A stretch of DNA of 64,000 bases from Streptomyces cyaneus (lineage in GTDB: Bacteria; Actinomycetota; Actinomycetes; Streptomycetales; Streptomycetaceae): contig NZ_RQJW01000004.1 in NCBI RefSeq assembly GCF_004028635.1, positions 558,001 to 622,000 of the forward strand, read 5' to 3'. Shown here piece by piece: positions 7,326-15,745 of this stretch (its first letter is position 1; each line of letters opens with the position of its first letter). Both the position numbers and the translations under genes were made by a program. Below the pieces are notes generated by a model that saw nothing but the letters and a program-made list of their open reading frames with translations, was not told the DNA's origin and made no database searches.

Positions 7326-8336
7326 TCACCTCCGACGCAACCGCAGCGCCAGGGCGGCGCCCCCGGTGAGCACCAGCACCGCGGCGGCGCCGCCCGCCAG
7401 CATGGGCGTCGAGGGCCCCGTACCGGCACCGCCGGTGGACGCCACCGGCGTGCTGTCGCGCACGGCGCCCTCCTGGGTGTCCGCGGTCGCGGAGCCGGCC
7501 GAGGAGGAAGCCGTCGGGGAGGCGGTCGTAGGCGGCTTGCCCGCCGACTCGGTCGCCGCCGAAGCACCGGCAGTCGTACGGCCGTTGCCGCGATCCCCGT
7601 TCGCGGCGGCCGAAGCCGTGCTCCCGCCGCCACTCTCCTCGGCGCCTCCGCCTCCACCCCCGCCCTCGCCGCCGTTCCCGTTCCCGCTCGCCGGGAACAC
7701 CACGTCCGAGCACGAGTAGTACGTGTCCGGCGTGCTGCTGTTCTGCCAGATCGTGTACAGCACATGGCGCCCGGCCCGGTCGGACGGCAGCGTCGCCCTG
7801 ATCCGGTACGCCCCGTCCGTCAGTGCCGGGTCCGTCACTTGCGCGAACGGCTTCTCCGGGAGGTCGGACCAGGTGAGCGGCTTCGTCGGGTCGTAGCCGG
7901 GCTTGGTGAGGTAGAGCTTGAAGGTGCCGGTGTGCGGGATCGTCGAGACATACCGCATCGTCAGGGCGGAGCCGGGCGTCAGCCGGGTCGACGGCCAGTC
8001 GGTGCGGGCGAGGTCGAGGCCCCGGTAGGCCGGCAGTCCGCCGCTGCACAGCTGCCCGTCGGGGACGACCTGCCGGTCCCGGCCGTTCACATTCGCGATC
8101 CGCAGGTTGTCCCAGGCCGTGAAGGGCCCGCCGTTCGACGCGACCGCCGCCCGGCAGGCCGCCGACCGGGACGCGCTGCCGCCGTCGGGGGAGCAGCCGT
8201 ACACCCGGCTGACCGGATCCGTCGGCGCACCGTGCGCATGGGCCGGGCCCGCCGCCCACGCTGTGAGCAGCAAAGGCGTGACGGCGGTGGCCGCCAGGGC
8301 GGTGCGGTGCGATCTCATCCAGGGCATCCGGGACAT
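7326..8336 (-). CDS. AA10 lytic polysaccharide monooxygenase with C-terminal membrane anchor
   Basis: Secreted copper enzyme that oxidatively cleaves chitin or cellulose. After signal cleavage at AHA, the mature protein begins with the copper-ligand histidine H35 (HGAPTDPVSR); the second histidine-brace residue is probably in STIPHTGTFKLYLTK. The single AA10 domain ends near SCSDVVFP. About 110 residues of Gly/Ser/Thr-rich linker follow, then a hydrophobic segment (AAAVLVLTGGAALAL) and a basic LRLRRR tail. A VASTG sequence precedes the hydrophobic segment and resembles the LAXTG sorting signal of actinomycete class E sortases, but is not an exact match. The start was set at MSRMPW because GAGGAG lies nine bases upstream. 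No carbohydrate-binding module is present. Confidence 0.85.
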   Translation of the reverse strand: MSRMPWMRSHRTALAATAVTPLLLTAWAAGPAHAHGAPTDPVSRVYGCSPDGGSASRSAACRAAVASNGGPFTAWDNLRIANVNGRDRQVVPDGQLCSGGLPAYRGLDLARTDWPSTRLTPGSALTMRYVSTIPHTGTFKLYLTKPGYDPTKPLTWSDLPEKPFAQVTDPALTDGAYRIRATLPSDRAGRHVLYTIWQNSSTPDTYYSCSDVVFPASGNGNGGEGGGGGGGAEESGGGSTASAAANGDRGNGRTTAGASAATESAGKPPTTASPTASSSAGSATADTQEGAVRDSTPVASTGGAGTGPSTPMLAGGAAAVLVLTGGAALALRLRRR

Positions 8337-8710
8337 CCGGAACGTCTCCTCGGCCGGCACGGGAAGGGTCCTCGTGCAGTACGGGAAACCGGCCCGGCGC
8401 GTTCACTGCGCGACGAGCCGGGCAAAGCCCGTCATTACCGGTCAACCGTCCGACGTAGAGGGTGGTTATCCAGCCGGATCGAGGGTTTCCCCTGTATCCC
8501 GATGACCTTTTCTTTGCCTATCGTTCGACCACAGCCGACCCACAGGTAACCCCGAACGGGTCGTAGCTCGCGCCAGGCCGGCCGCCGCGCCCCGCACTTC
8601 GCACCACCCCACCCCGCCTTCCGGCGTACCCCCCGCCGCTTCGACGACGAAGCGAAATCGACCGCCGCTCCGCGCTGCCCGGAGTACGGCCGGCCACGAA
8701 AGGCAATCCC
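8337..8710. other. 374-bp divergent promoter region between the monooxygenase and protease genes
   Basis: Holds the promoters of both flanking exported-protein genes. A relatively A/T-rich patch is visible at about 8500-8535, but I could not assign confident -35/-10 pairs or an operator. No gene is supported. Confidence 0.5.
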
Positions 8711-10525
8711 TTGCGTACCTCTGCATCCACCAGACGGAAGCTGATATCCGTCGCCGCGGTCTCCGCCGCGCTGTTCACGGCCGCCACCACCGTCGCCGTG
8801 GCCCAGGACGCCGTCTCCCCGCAGGCCGCCGCCCCCGTCCCGGCGGCCCAGACCGAGGCCGCACCCGGCACCACGGCCGAGCGCCTCATCGTCGGCTACA
8901 AGTCCGGCGCCTCCGAGGCCAAGTCGAACAAGGCCGCCGAGGCCGATGCCGCCGCCAAGGGCAAGGAGGCCGGCGAGGACCTCGACTTCCAGCGCCGCCT
9001 CGGCTCCGGCGCCGCCCTCGTCGATCTGGGCGAGAAGCTCACCAAGGCCGATGTCGCCGACGTCGTCGCCGAGTACCAGGCCGACCCGCAGGTCGCCTAC
9101 GTCGTACCGGACCGGCTGAACAAGCCGCTCGCCACCCCCAACGACACCGAGTACAGCAAGCAGTGGGACCTGTTCGAGACCACCGCGGGCATGCGGGTGC
9201 CGGGCGCCTGGGACGTCACCACGGGCAGCGGCGTGACCGTCGCCGTCATCGACACCGGCTACGTCACCCACTCCGACCTGGGTGCGAACATCGTCGCCGG
9301 CTACGACTTCATCTCCGACACCGCGGTCTCCAACGACGGCAACGGACGCGACAGCAACCCGGCCGACACGGGCGACTGGACCACCGACGGCCAGTGCGCC
9401 AGCGACTGGACGGCCACCACCTCCTCCTGGCACGGCACCCATGTCGCGGGCACCATCGCCGCGGTCACCAACAACAGCAAGGGCGTCGCGGGCATCGCGT
9501 ACGGCGCGAAGGTCTCCCCGGTGCGGGTGCTGGGCCAGTGCGGCGGCTACGACTCCGACATCATCGACGCCATCACCTGGGCGTCCGGCGGCACCGTCTC
9601 CGGCGTGCCGGCCAACGCCAACGTCGCCAAGGTCATCAACATGAGCCTCGGCGGGGGCGGCGCGTGCAGCGCCGCGACGCAGAGCGCCATCAACGCCGCC
9701 GTGAACCGCGGCACCACGGTGGTCGTCGCGGCGGGCAACGAGAACCAGAACGCCTCCAACTCCAACCCGGCGAACTGCAACAACGTCATCACCGTCGCGG
9801 CGACCGACCGCGCCGGCAACCGCGCCAACTACTCGAACTACGGCTCGGTCGTCGACATCGCCGCCCCGGGTGGTGAGATGACCGCCACCAGCAGCACGGA
9901 CGGCATCCTGTCCACGCTGAACTCCGGTTCGCAGGGCCCGTCGAGCGAGAGCTACGAGTACTACCAGGGCACCAGCATGGCCACCCCGCACATCGCGGGC
10001 CTGGTCGCGCTGATGAAGTCGGCCAACGCGTCGCTGACCCCGGCGCAGATCGAGTCCGCGATCAAGACCAACTCGCGTGCTCTGCCGGGTACTTGCTCGG
10101 GCGGCTGCGGCGCCGGTCTCGCCGACGCGGCCAAGACGGTGCAGGCGGTGAGCGGCAGCTCCGGCGGCTCCACGGGGGGCACCACCTTCACCAGCACGTC
10201 CGCGGTCTCCATCCCGGACAACGGCTCCGCGATCGAGTCCTCCATCGCCGTCAGCGGCCGCAGCGGCAACGCCCCGTCGGCTCTCCAGGTCGGCGTGGAC
10301 ATCACCCACACCTACCGCGGTGACCTGGTCATCGACCTGGTGGCCCCGGACGGCTCGACGTACCGCCTGAAGTCCGCCAGCTCCTCGGACTCCGCGGACA
10401 ACGTCAACACCACCTACACGGTCAACGCCTCCAGCGAGACCGCCAACGGCACCTGGAAGCTGCGCGTCCAGGACACGGCGGCCCAGGACACGGGCAAGCT
10501 CAACAGCTGGAAGCTGACCTTCTGA
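8711..10525 (+). CDS. Secreted subtilisin-family (S8) serine protease with P/homo B domain
   Basis: A 604-aa pre-pro-protease. The order is a signal peptide (residues 1-31), an I9-type propeptide (about 55-140), a catalytic domain with Asp181 (VAVIDTG), His241 (HGTHVAG), oxyanion Asn343 (AAGNEN) and Ser422 (GTSMATPH), a Ser/Gly linker, and a C-terminal P-domain (about 500-604) with the typical HTYRGDLVIDLVAPDGS motif. P-domains of this kind support folding and substrate binding. The start is TTG with AAAGG seven bases upstream; this gives a standard basic signal peptide start. Four to six cysteines in the catalytic domain suit an extracellular enzyme. It is followed by a strong hairpin terminator. 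The SSI-type inhibitor encoded 25 kb away is a plausible antagonist. Confidence 0.93.
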   Translation: MRTSASTRRKLISVAAVSAALFTAATTVAVAQDAVSPQAAAPVPAAQTEAAPGTTAERLIVGYKSGASEAKSNKAAEADAAAKGKEAGEDLDFQRRLGSGAALVDLGEKLTKADVADVVAEYQADPQVAYVVPDRLNKPLATPNDTEYSKQWDLFETTAGMRVPGAWDVTTGSGVTVAVIDTGYVTHSDLGANIVAGYDFISDTAVSNDGNGRDSNPADTGDWTTDGQCASDWTATTSSWHGTHVAGTIAAVTNNSKGVAGIAYGAKVSPVRVLGQCGGYDSDIIDAITWASGGTVSGVPANANVAKVINMSLGGGGACSAATQSAINAAVNRGTTVVVAAGNENQNASNSNPANCNNVITVAATDRAGNRANYSNYGSVVDIAAPGGEMTATSSTDGILSTLNSGSQGPSSESYEYYQGTSMATPHIAGLVALMKSANASLTPAQIESAIKTNSRALPGTCSGGCGAGLADAAKTVQAVSGSSGGSTGGTTFTSTSAVSIPDNGSAIESSIAVSGRSGNAPSALQVGVDITHTYRGDLVIDLVAPDGSTYRLKSASSSDSADNVNTTYTVNASSETANGTWKLRVQDTAAQDTGKLNSWKLTF

Positions 10526-10571
10526 GCAACAACTGAACGCGTGCCCCGAACGGGTGCGTACCACAAGCGGG

Positions 10572-10608
10572 CGGGCCGGCCGGTGCGGATGGGGCATCGG
10601 CCGGCCCG
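10572..10608 (+). terminator. Hairpin terminator after the S8 protease
   Basis: GGGCCGGCCG (10573-10582) pairs perfectly with CGGCCGGCCC (10598-10607), and the flanking C10572-G10608 pair extends the stem to 11 bp with a 15-base loop. It begins 47 bases after the protease stop. No U-tract follows, as is common in Streptomyces. Confidence 0.65.
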
Positions 10609-10680
10609 TCGTACGTCGAGACCGTTACGACAATCGACATCGAGATCGTTACGACCATCGACATCGAGACCGCTACGACC
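10609..10680. repeat. Three tandem 24-bp repeats
   Basis: Three contiguous units (10609-10632, 10633-10656, 10657-10680) share the core ATCGACATCGAGAYCGYTACGACC, the first copy being the most divergent. They lie between the protease terminator and the convergent receptor gene. The repeated core is unlike the protein-coding flanks, and no reading-frame advantage is evident. Confidence 0.8.
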
Positions 10681-10737
10681 ACCGACCGGCCCGGCGGAAA
10701 CCGTCGATCCGGTCGGTGTCGTGCGTTCGGCGTGTAC

Positions 10738-11415
10738 TCAGCGTGCGGACAGATCCATGGCGACCGGTTCGACGCCCGCGGCATCGAGGGCGGCCAGCAC
10801 GCGCACCCCGCGATCGGGCTCCCGGTCGATGCCGGTCAGCATGCCGGGCAGCGCGATGCTCGGCAGGAGGTGCCCCCACAGGACCGAGATCCGCTCCGCC
10901 AGATCATCGCGGTCGTTCAGCGCCCGCGACATCAGCTGGATGCCCGCGAACGCACCGACCAGCAGCTCCACCGTCTGCCTGGGCTGCACGGTGGGCAGCA
11001 ACTCGCCCTGGTCACGGGCCCGTTCGAGTATTCCGACCAGATGGTCCGCCCACTGCCTGAACGGCCCGGAGTGATCGACCCCGGGCGGTGCGCACTGGTC
11101 CACCGCCAGCCGCACACTGCCCTTGAGCAGCGAGTTGGTGAGCAGTCGCTGCCCGAACACGAAGGTGATGTCGACGAGTTCCTGCAGCTTGCACGGCTGC
11201 GGCGGCACCGCGCCGAGCGACAACTGCTCGTCCAGCACGGCCTGGGCGAGGGATTCCTTCGAGGAAAAGTGGAAATACAGGGCACCCTTGGTCACCTCGG
11301 CCCGCTCCAGGACCATCGCGATCGTCGTCGCGGTGTACCCGTGCTCGTCGAAGACCGCGCCCGCGGCCTCCAGGATGACCTTCCGCGTTCTGATGGCGCG
11401 CTCCTGCCTCGCCAT
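10738..11415 (-). CDS. Gamma-butyrolactone receptor (ScbR/ArpA-type TetR regulator)
   Basis: A 225-aa TetR-fold repressor. The N-terminal helix-turn-helix (about residues 8-52, RTRKVILEAAGAVFDEHGY ... TKGALYFHF) is that of butyrolactone autoregulator receptors. In the ligand domain, GPFRQW carries Trp122, equivalent to the tryptophan that contacts the ligand in ArpA/CprB. Length and pattern match true receptors such as ScbR and BarA, so it should bind ARE operators and release DNA on binding a GBL or butenolide. The ATG has GGAGGGG just upstream. It is divergent from the AfsA-like gene, the usual arrangement for mutual control. Confidence 0.9.
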   Translation of the reverse strand: MARQERAIRTRKVILEAAGAVFDEHGYTATTIAMVLERAEVTKGALYFHFSSKESLAQAVLDEQLSLGAVPPQPCKLQELVDITFVFGQRLLTNSLLKGSVRLAVDQCAPPGVDHSGPFRQWADHLVGILERARDQGELLPTVQPRQTVELLVGAFAGIQLMSRALNDRDDLAERISVLWGHLLPSIALPGMLTGIDREPDRGVRVLAALDAAGVEPVAMDLSAR

Positions 11416-11502
11416 AACCGCCCCTCCGCTGCGCCGAGTTGACCTCTGCGCCCGGCGTGCGCCGGAGCGGGTTCGGGCACGGTCGGGCGACCCGAGGCCG
11501 CA

Positions 11503-11531
11503 TTGAAAACAAACCGGTCGCCTCGTACTCT
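11503..11531 (+). promoter_or_regulatory. Promoter of the AfsA-like gene with an embedded ARE half-site
   Basis: TTGAAA (11503-11508), a 17-base spacer and TACTCT (11526-11531) form a good vegetative promoter pointing to the AfsA-like gene, with about 58 bases of leader. Inside it, AAAACAAACCGG (11506-11517) matches one arm of the autoregulatory element (ARE) recognised by GBL receptors. The second arm is poorly conserved. A receptor bound here would cover the -35 and spacer, so repression of butyrolactone synthesis is inferred. Confidence 0.6.
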
Positions 11532-11596
11532 AACGCTCGCGGCACGGGCATCTCGCCGTCTGTCCACGCACATACGGGGGGACCCAAGGAGGGGAC

Positions 11597-12538
11597 ATGC
11601 CTCATCCGCGGCAATTCGCCACGATCACGCTTGCCGAGACCCCGACGGTGCCGGACGGCCTGACCGCCACCGTACCCCGTCAGCTCGTCCACCGAGCCTC
11701 CGTCGCCGAAACGTTTCTCACAGGGGCGACCAGGACCGACACCGACCAGTTCACCGTCTTCGCCCAGTGGCCGCGAGCTCATCAGTTACACGTGTCGCCG
11801 GACCGGTCGTCATACGAGCCGCTGCTGGTCGCGGAGACCGTCCGCCAGGCCGGCGCACTTCTCGCGCACACCGCCTACGACGTGCCGCTGGGCCACCAGT
11901 TCGTGCTCAGGGAACTGCGGCTCACCACTCGCCCCGAGCACCTCGCCGTAGGCGTCGCACCCGCCGAACCCGTCCTCCACATCACCGTCTCCGACGTCGA
12001 CCACCGCGGCGGCCGCCCGGCCGGCTTCAGCTACGACGCGGACATACGGCTCGGCGGCGAACGCGTCGCGACCGGGCACATAGCCGTGACCTGGACAAAC
12101 GAAGCCGTCTACCGCAGGCTGCGTGGCGGCCGCACCGCGACCACCGTGTCCGCCCTGCCGCTCCCACCCGGTCTGCCGCCCGCCGAGGTGGACCGCGCCC
12201 TGCCCGCGGACGTCGTCCTCGCCCCGGCGGACCACCCCGGGCGCTGGCGGCTGCGAGTTGATACCGCGCATGCTGTTTTCTTCGATCATCCACTCGATCA
12301 TGTGCCCGGAATGCTACTGCTGGAGGCCGCCCGCCAGGCCGCACGGACTCACACGCGCAACGGCCGACGGCGGCCCGTTTCGTTTCATGCCGTCTTCCAT
12401 CAGTACGCCGAACTCGACCAGCCAACCTGGATCGAGGCCGTCGACGGGGAGGGCGCGAACGGCTTCGGCGTCCAAGTCCTGGGAAGGCAGGGAGAGTCGA
12501 AGGTTTTCGAGTGCGAGGTCGGAACCGAGGAGCGGTGA
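11597..12538 (+). CDS. AfsA/ScbA-type gamma-butyrolactone (butenolide) synthase
   Basis: A 313-aa protein with two AfsA hotdog repeats. Enzymes of this family join a beta-ketoacyl-ACP to dihydroxyacetone phosphate; the ester cyclises to a phosphorylated butenolide, the precursor of GBL, butenolide and avenolide-type signals. Residues matching those important in ScbA are present: E80 in LLVAETVRQAG in the first repeat, and E243 and R246 in LLLEAARQAAR in the second. The ATG has AAGGAGGGG four to five bases upstream. It lies between two receptor-type regulators and is followed, after the second one, by a DUF89 phosphatase gene. No SCB-type reductase gene is adjacent. The acyl chain used cannot be told from sequence. 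Confidence 0.9.
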   Translation: MPHPRQFATITLAETPTVPDGLTATVPRQLVHRASVAETFLTGATRTDTDQFTVFAQWPRAHQLHVSPDRSSYEPLLVAETVRQAGALLAHTAYDVPLGHQFVLRELRLTTRPEHLAVGVAPAEPVLHITVSDVDHRGGRPAGFSYDADIRLGGERVATGHIAVTWTNEAVYRRLRGGRTATTVSALPLPPGLPPAEVDRALPADVVLAPADHPGRWRLRVDTAHAVFFDHPLDHVPGMLLLEAARQAARTHTRNGRRRPVSFHAVFHQYAELDQPTWIEAVDGEGANGFGVQVLGRQGESKVFECEVGTEER

Positions 12539-12558
12539 GATATCGTGTGCGCAGAGTG

Positions 12559-12588
12559 AGAAACAAACGGCATGACCCGTTCTTTTCT
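12559..12588. promoter_or_regulatory. ARE-type operator before the second receptor-like gene
   Basis: AGAAACAAACGG (12559-12570) and CCGTTCTTTTCT (12577-12588) form an inverted repeat with 10 of 12 paired positions around a 6-base spacer. The AAACAAACGG arm is typical of GBL-receptor operators. It ends 20 bases before the start codon of the second TetR gene, so binding would block its transcription. Confidence 0.65.
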
Positions 12589-12608
12589 GTCCCAGGAGTG
12601 TCCAGCCG

Positions 12609-13256
12609 ATGGTGAGGCAGTTACGCGCCGAACAGACCCGCACCACGATCCTCACAGCCGCCGCCGAACTCTTCGACCGTCACGGCTATGAATCGACCAG
12701 CCTCAGCGACATCGTCGAACACGCCCAAGTCACCAAGGGTGCCCTGTACTTCCACTTCGCGGCGAAGGAGGACCTCGCCCAGGCCATCATGGAGCTCCAG
12801 TCCAGAGCCTCCCGGCAGATGGCGACCGAGATGGACGGCAGGGGCTACTCCTCGCTGGAGGCCCTGATACGCACGACGTTCGGCATCACACGCCTGTCCG
12901 TCGAGGGGCCGATACCCCGGGCCGGCCTGCGCCTGGCCACGGGGGGAGTGGTGATACGGCCACCCCTGCGGCACCCCTTCACCGAGCTGCTGGACATCAC
13001 CACCCGCAAACTCCTCGGCGCCGCCAAGGAGTCCGACATCCACCCGGACCTCGACGTCGAGGCCGCCGCCAACTCCCTCGTCTGCTTCTTCGTCGGCACC
13101 CGCGTCGTCGGCCGTTCCCTCGAACCCGTCGCACGCCAGCCCCGCCGGGTGGCCGAGATGTGGCACCTCATGATCCGCGGCCTGGTCCCGGTACCCCGCC
13201 GGGCCCGCTATCTCGCGCTCGCGACACAGCTGGAGCGGGAGATCAGAGCCGTATGA
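12609..13256 (+). CDS. TetR-family regulator, second GBL-receptor homologue (pseudo-receptor type)
   Basis: A 215-aa protein with an ScbR-like DNA-binding region (TILTAAAELFDRHGYESTS ... VTKGALYFHF). In the ligand domain, the segment aligned to GPFRQW of the first receptor is HPFTEL, so the ligand-contacting tryptophan is replaced by leucine (L127). Loss of this tryptophan is seen in some regulators that do not bind GBLs and instead sense antibiotics or intermediates (ScbR2/JadR2-type). The identification as pseudo-receptor is inference. An ARE lies immediately upstream. The gene follows the AfsA-like gene by 70 bases and precedes the DUF89 gene by 13, suggesting a transcript shared with DUF89. 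Confidence 0.85.
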   Translation: MVRQLRAEQTRTTILTAAAELFDRHGYESTSLSDIVEHAQVTKGALYFHFAAKEDLAQAIMELQSRASRQMATEMDGRGYSSLEALIRTTFGITRLSVEGPIPRAGLRLATGGVVIRPPLRHPFTELLDITTRKLLGAAKESDIHPDLDVEAAANSLVCFFVGTRVVGRSLEPVARQPRRVAEMWHLMIRGLVPVPRRARYLALATQLEREIRAV

Positions 13257-13269
13257 CAGGCGCGATACC

Positions 13270-14466
13270 GTGAGCCGCATGCCCGACAGGTCCGCCACCC
13301 CGCTCGCGCCCGTGCTCCTCGGCAATGAACCCGGCTCGTTCCCGCACAGCGTGCTCGCCGAGCGGCACCCCGCGATCATCCGGCAGGTACGGGACTCCTT
13401 CCCGTACGGCCCCGAGCAGCACCGCGCGCTGGACGCGCTCCTCACGAGCTGCACCAAGGGCGTGATCGAACCCCTCCCCACCGACGCGCACGACGGGCAG
13501 CGCTGGGCCTCATGGGGCGCGGGCGCCTGCACCGGCCGGTCCTGGTACGACGTACCGTGGCTGTGGTCGGAGAGCTACTTCTACCGCCAACTCCTCGAAG
13601 CCGTCGGCTACTTCACCCCGGGCCCCTGGCAGGGCATCGACCCCTTCCGGCCCTCCAAGCTGGCCGAACTCGACGCCCCCGAGACGGACGAGGAACTCGA
13701 CGCCCTCGACGCCCTCGCGGACCGGCCCGCCGACGAGCAGGACCGGGCGCTGCTGCACGGGTCGCTGTGGGGCAATCGTGCGGACCTCGGATTCCGTATG
13801 TCGGCCGTGCAGGACGAGGCGTCCTCGGACACCCCGCCCCTGGTGGCCGACGACAGCGAGACCCTGTGGTCCCTGCTCCCGACCTCGGGCGCGGCCACCC
13901 TGTGCCTGATCGCCGACAACGCCGGCCGCGAACTCGTTCCCGACCTGCTCCTCATCGCCCACCTCCTCACCCAGGGGCGGATCGGACGGGCCGTCCTCCA
14001 CGTCAAGCCGTACCCCTACTACGTCTCCGACGCCACGCACGCCGACGTGCTCGACGGCCTGCGCCGGCTGACCGAGGCGCCAGGCGCGGCCGCGACGTAC
14101 GGCCGCGTCCTCTGGTCGGCGATGACGGACGGCCGCCTCACCGTCCGCGCCCACCCTTTCTCCAGCGCCCCTCTGCCGTACGCGGCGATGCCCGGCGACC
14201 TCCGCGAGGAGCTCGCGGCGGCCACCCTCACCATCGTCAAGGGCGACCTCAACTACCGACGCCTCGTCGGCGACCAACTCTGGCCGCCGACGACGCCGTT
14301 CACCGACGTGACCGCTCATTTCCCCGGCCCGGTCGCCGCCCTGCGCACCCTGAAGTCCGACGTGATCACCGGCCTGGACGCCCGCACGGAGGCGGCGCTG
14401 GTGGCGGCGGAAGGGCAGAAGTGGCGGACCGGCGGGACGCATGCGCTGATCCAGGTGCGGAGCTGA
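13270..14466 (+). CDS. DUF89 / ARMT1-like metal-dependent phosphatase family protein
   Basis: A 398-aa cytoplasmic protein of the DUF89 family, metal-dependent phosphatases that remove phosphate from small, often damaged or reactive, sugar-phosphate-like metabolites. The signatures are LIADNAGRELVPDLLL (the Asp-Asn metal pair), LHVKPYPYYVSDAT, and VKGDLNYRRLVGD near residues 317-330. An N-terminal helical domain includes the WYDVPWLWSESYFYRQLLEA segment common in bacterial ARMT1-like proteins. It starts with GTG (an ATG lies nine bases on) 13 bases after the second TetR gene. Because the AfsA reaction yields a phosphorylated butenolide whose phosphatase is usually unassigned, a role in signal maturation is a reasonable but untested inference. 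Confidence 0.85.
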   Translation: MSRMPDRSATPLAPVLLGNEPGSFPHSVLAERHPAIIRQVRDSFPYGPEQHRALDALLTSCTKGVIEPLPTDAHDGQRWASWGAGACTGRSWYDVPWLWSESYFYRQLLEAVGYFTPGPWQGIDPFRPSKLAELDAPETDEELDALDALADRPADEQDRALLHGSLWGNRADLGFRMSAVQDEASSDTPPLVADDSETLWSLLPTSGAATLCLIADNAGRELVPDLLLIAHLLTQGRIGRAVLHVKPYPYYVSDATHADVLDGLRRLTEAPGAAATYGRVLWSAMTDGRLTVRAHPFSSAPLPYAAMPGDLREELAAATLTIVKGDLNYRRLVGDQLWPPTTPFTDVTAHFPGPVAALRTLKSDVITGLDARTEAALVAAEGQKWRTGGTHALIQVRS

Positions 14467-14482
14467 CCCCCCCGGTGCTGGG

Positions 14483-15745
14483 TCAAGTGACCTGCAAGGG
14501 CAGCGACTTGAGGCCGTTGATGAAGTTCGACACCAGTCGTCTTGGCGGCCCCGCCGTCCGCAGGACCGGCACGGCACGCAGGACCTCCCGGTAGAGCACA
14601 CTCAACTGGAGCCGGGCGAAGTGCGCGCCCAGGCAGACGTGCGGGCCGTCGCCGAAGGAGACGTGCGGGTTCGGGGCGCGGGACAGATCCAGCCGGTCCG
14701 GGTCGGTGAAGACCCGTTCGTCGCGGTTGGCGGAGGAGTGGAAGACGACCACCTTGTCGCCCGCGCGGATACGCCGGCCCGCCAGTTCGGTGTCCTGGGC
14801 GGCGGTCCGGCGGAAAGTGAGGACGGGCGGGTGCCAGCGGAGCAACTCGTCGACGGCCGAGGGAAGTTCGACGTCACCGCTCCGTAGGCGCTCGTACTCC
14901 TCCGGGTGCTCCGCCAGCGTGAGCAGACCGCCGGGCGCCGCGCTGCGGACGGTGTCGTTGCCGGCGACGGTGAGCAGGAAGAAGAACATCTCCAGTTCGG
15001 CGCGGGAGAGTTCGGCGTCGTGGGCGAGGGTGGTCATGACGTCGTCGTCGGGGAACCGCCGCTTGTGCGCGGCCAGTTGCTGGGCGTACCCGAACATGTC
15101 CGCCAGCATCGCGGGCGACCGCGGATTGACCGGCCTGCCCGCCGCGTCCAGCACCGGGGCACCCGCCTCGTCGGGGTCCTGGTAGCCGATCACCCGCTGC
15201 GTCCAGTACAGCAGCAGCTTGCGATCGGACTTCGGCACGCCGAGCAGGTCGGCGAGGTTGAGCAGGGCGTAGTCGTCGGTGACGGCGGTGACCAGGTCGA
15301 CGGTACCGTCGGAGGCACAGGCCTCGTCCAGGGCGTGCGCGAGGAGCGCTCGGGCCCGCTCCTGCGCGACCTTGGTGAAACGCTCGATGCGGCCGGGGGT
15401 GAAAGCCCGGCTGACCAGCCGGCGCAGGCGCCCGTGGCCCGGCGGATCCTGATTGAGCATCATGCGGCGGATGAACGGCAGGTCGTCCGGGTCCGGGTCG
15501 CGGATCTGGGTCGCGCCGATGTACGAGGAGTACGTCGCCGAGTCCTTGAGTACCCGCACCACGTCCGCGTGCCGGGTCACCGCCCAGAACCCGGGCCCGG
15601 CCGGCCAGCCCAGCACCTCGGGCTCGTCCTGGCGGGCCACCGGGTGGTGGTCGCGCAGGATGCGGTAGGCGTCGTGGGGCACGCCGGCGGCGTACTGCCG
15701 GGGGTCGAAGACGTCGGGCACCGGGGGAGCGTGGTGGACGGTCAC
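14483..15745 (-). CDS. Cytochrome P450 monooxygenase
   Basis: A 420-aa soluble bacterial P450. Motifs are in order: the C-helix NQDPPGHGRLRRLVSRAF, the I-helix oxygen-activation site AGNDT (261-265), ExxR at E300-R303, and the heme loop FGDGPHVCLGAHFAR with Cys371. The C-helix pattern recalls P450s that hydroxylate steroid side chains or long acyl and terpenoid substrates, but I cannot assign a CYP family. It starts with GTG and overlaps the upstream alpha/beta hydrolase by four bases (GTGA), so the two form one operon. It converges on the DUF89 gene with a 16-base gap. In some butenolide loci a P450 (srrO, avenolide cyp17) hydroxylates the acyl chain; a similar role here is inferred. Ferredoxin partners are not adjacent. 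Confidence 0.93.
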   Translation of the reverse strand: MTVHHAPPVPDVFDPRQYAAGVPHDAYRILRDHHPVARQDEPEVLGWPAGPGFWAVTRHADVVRVLKDSATYSSYIGATQIRDPDPDDLPFIRRMMLNQDPPGHGRLRRLVSRAFTPGRIERFTKVAQERARALLAHALDEACASDGTVDLVTAVTDDYALLNLADLLGVPKSDRKLLLYWTQRVIGYQDPDEAGAPVLDAAGRPVNPRSPAMLADMFGYAQQLAAHKRRFPDDDVMTTLAHDAELSRAELEMFFFLLTVAGNDTVRSAAPGGLLTLAEHPEEYERLRSGDVELPSAVDELLRWHPPVLTFRRTAAQDTELAGRRIRAGDKVVVFHSSANRDERVFTDPDRLDLSRAPNPHVSFGDGPHVCLGAHFARLQLSVLYREVLRAVPVLRTAGPPRRLVSNFINGLKSLPLQVT

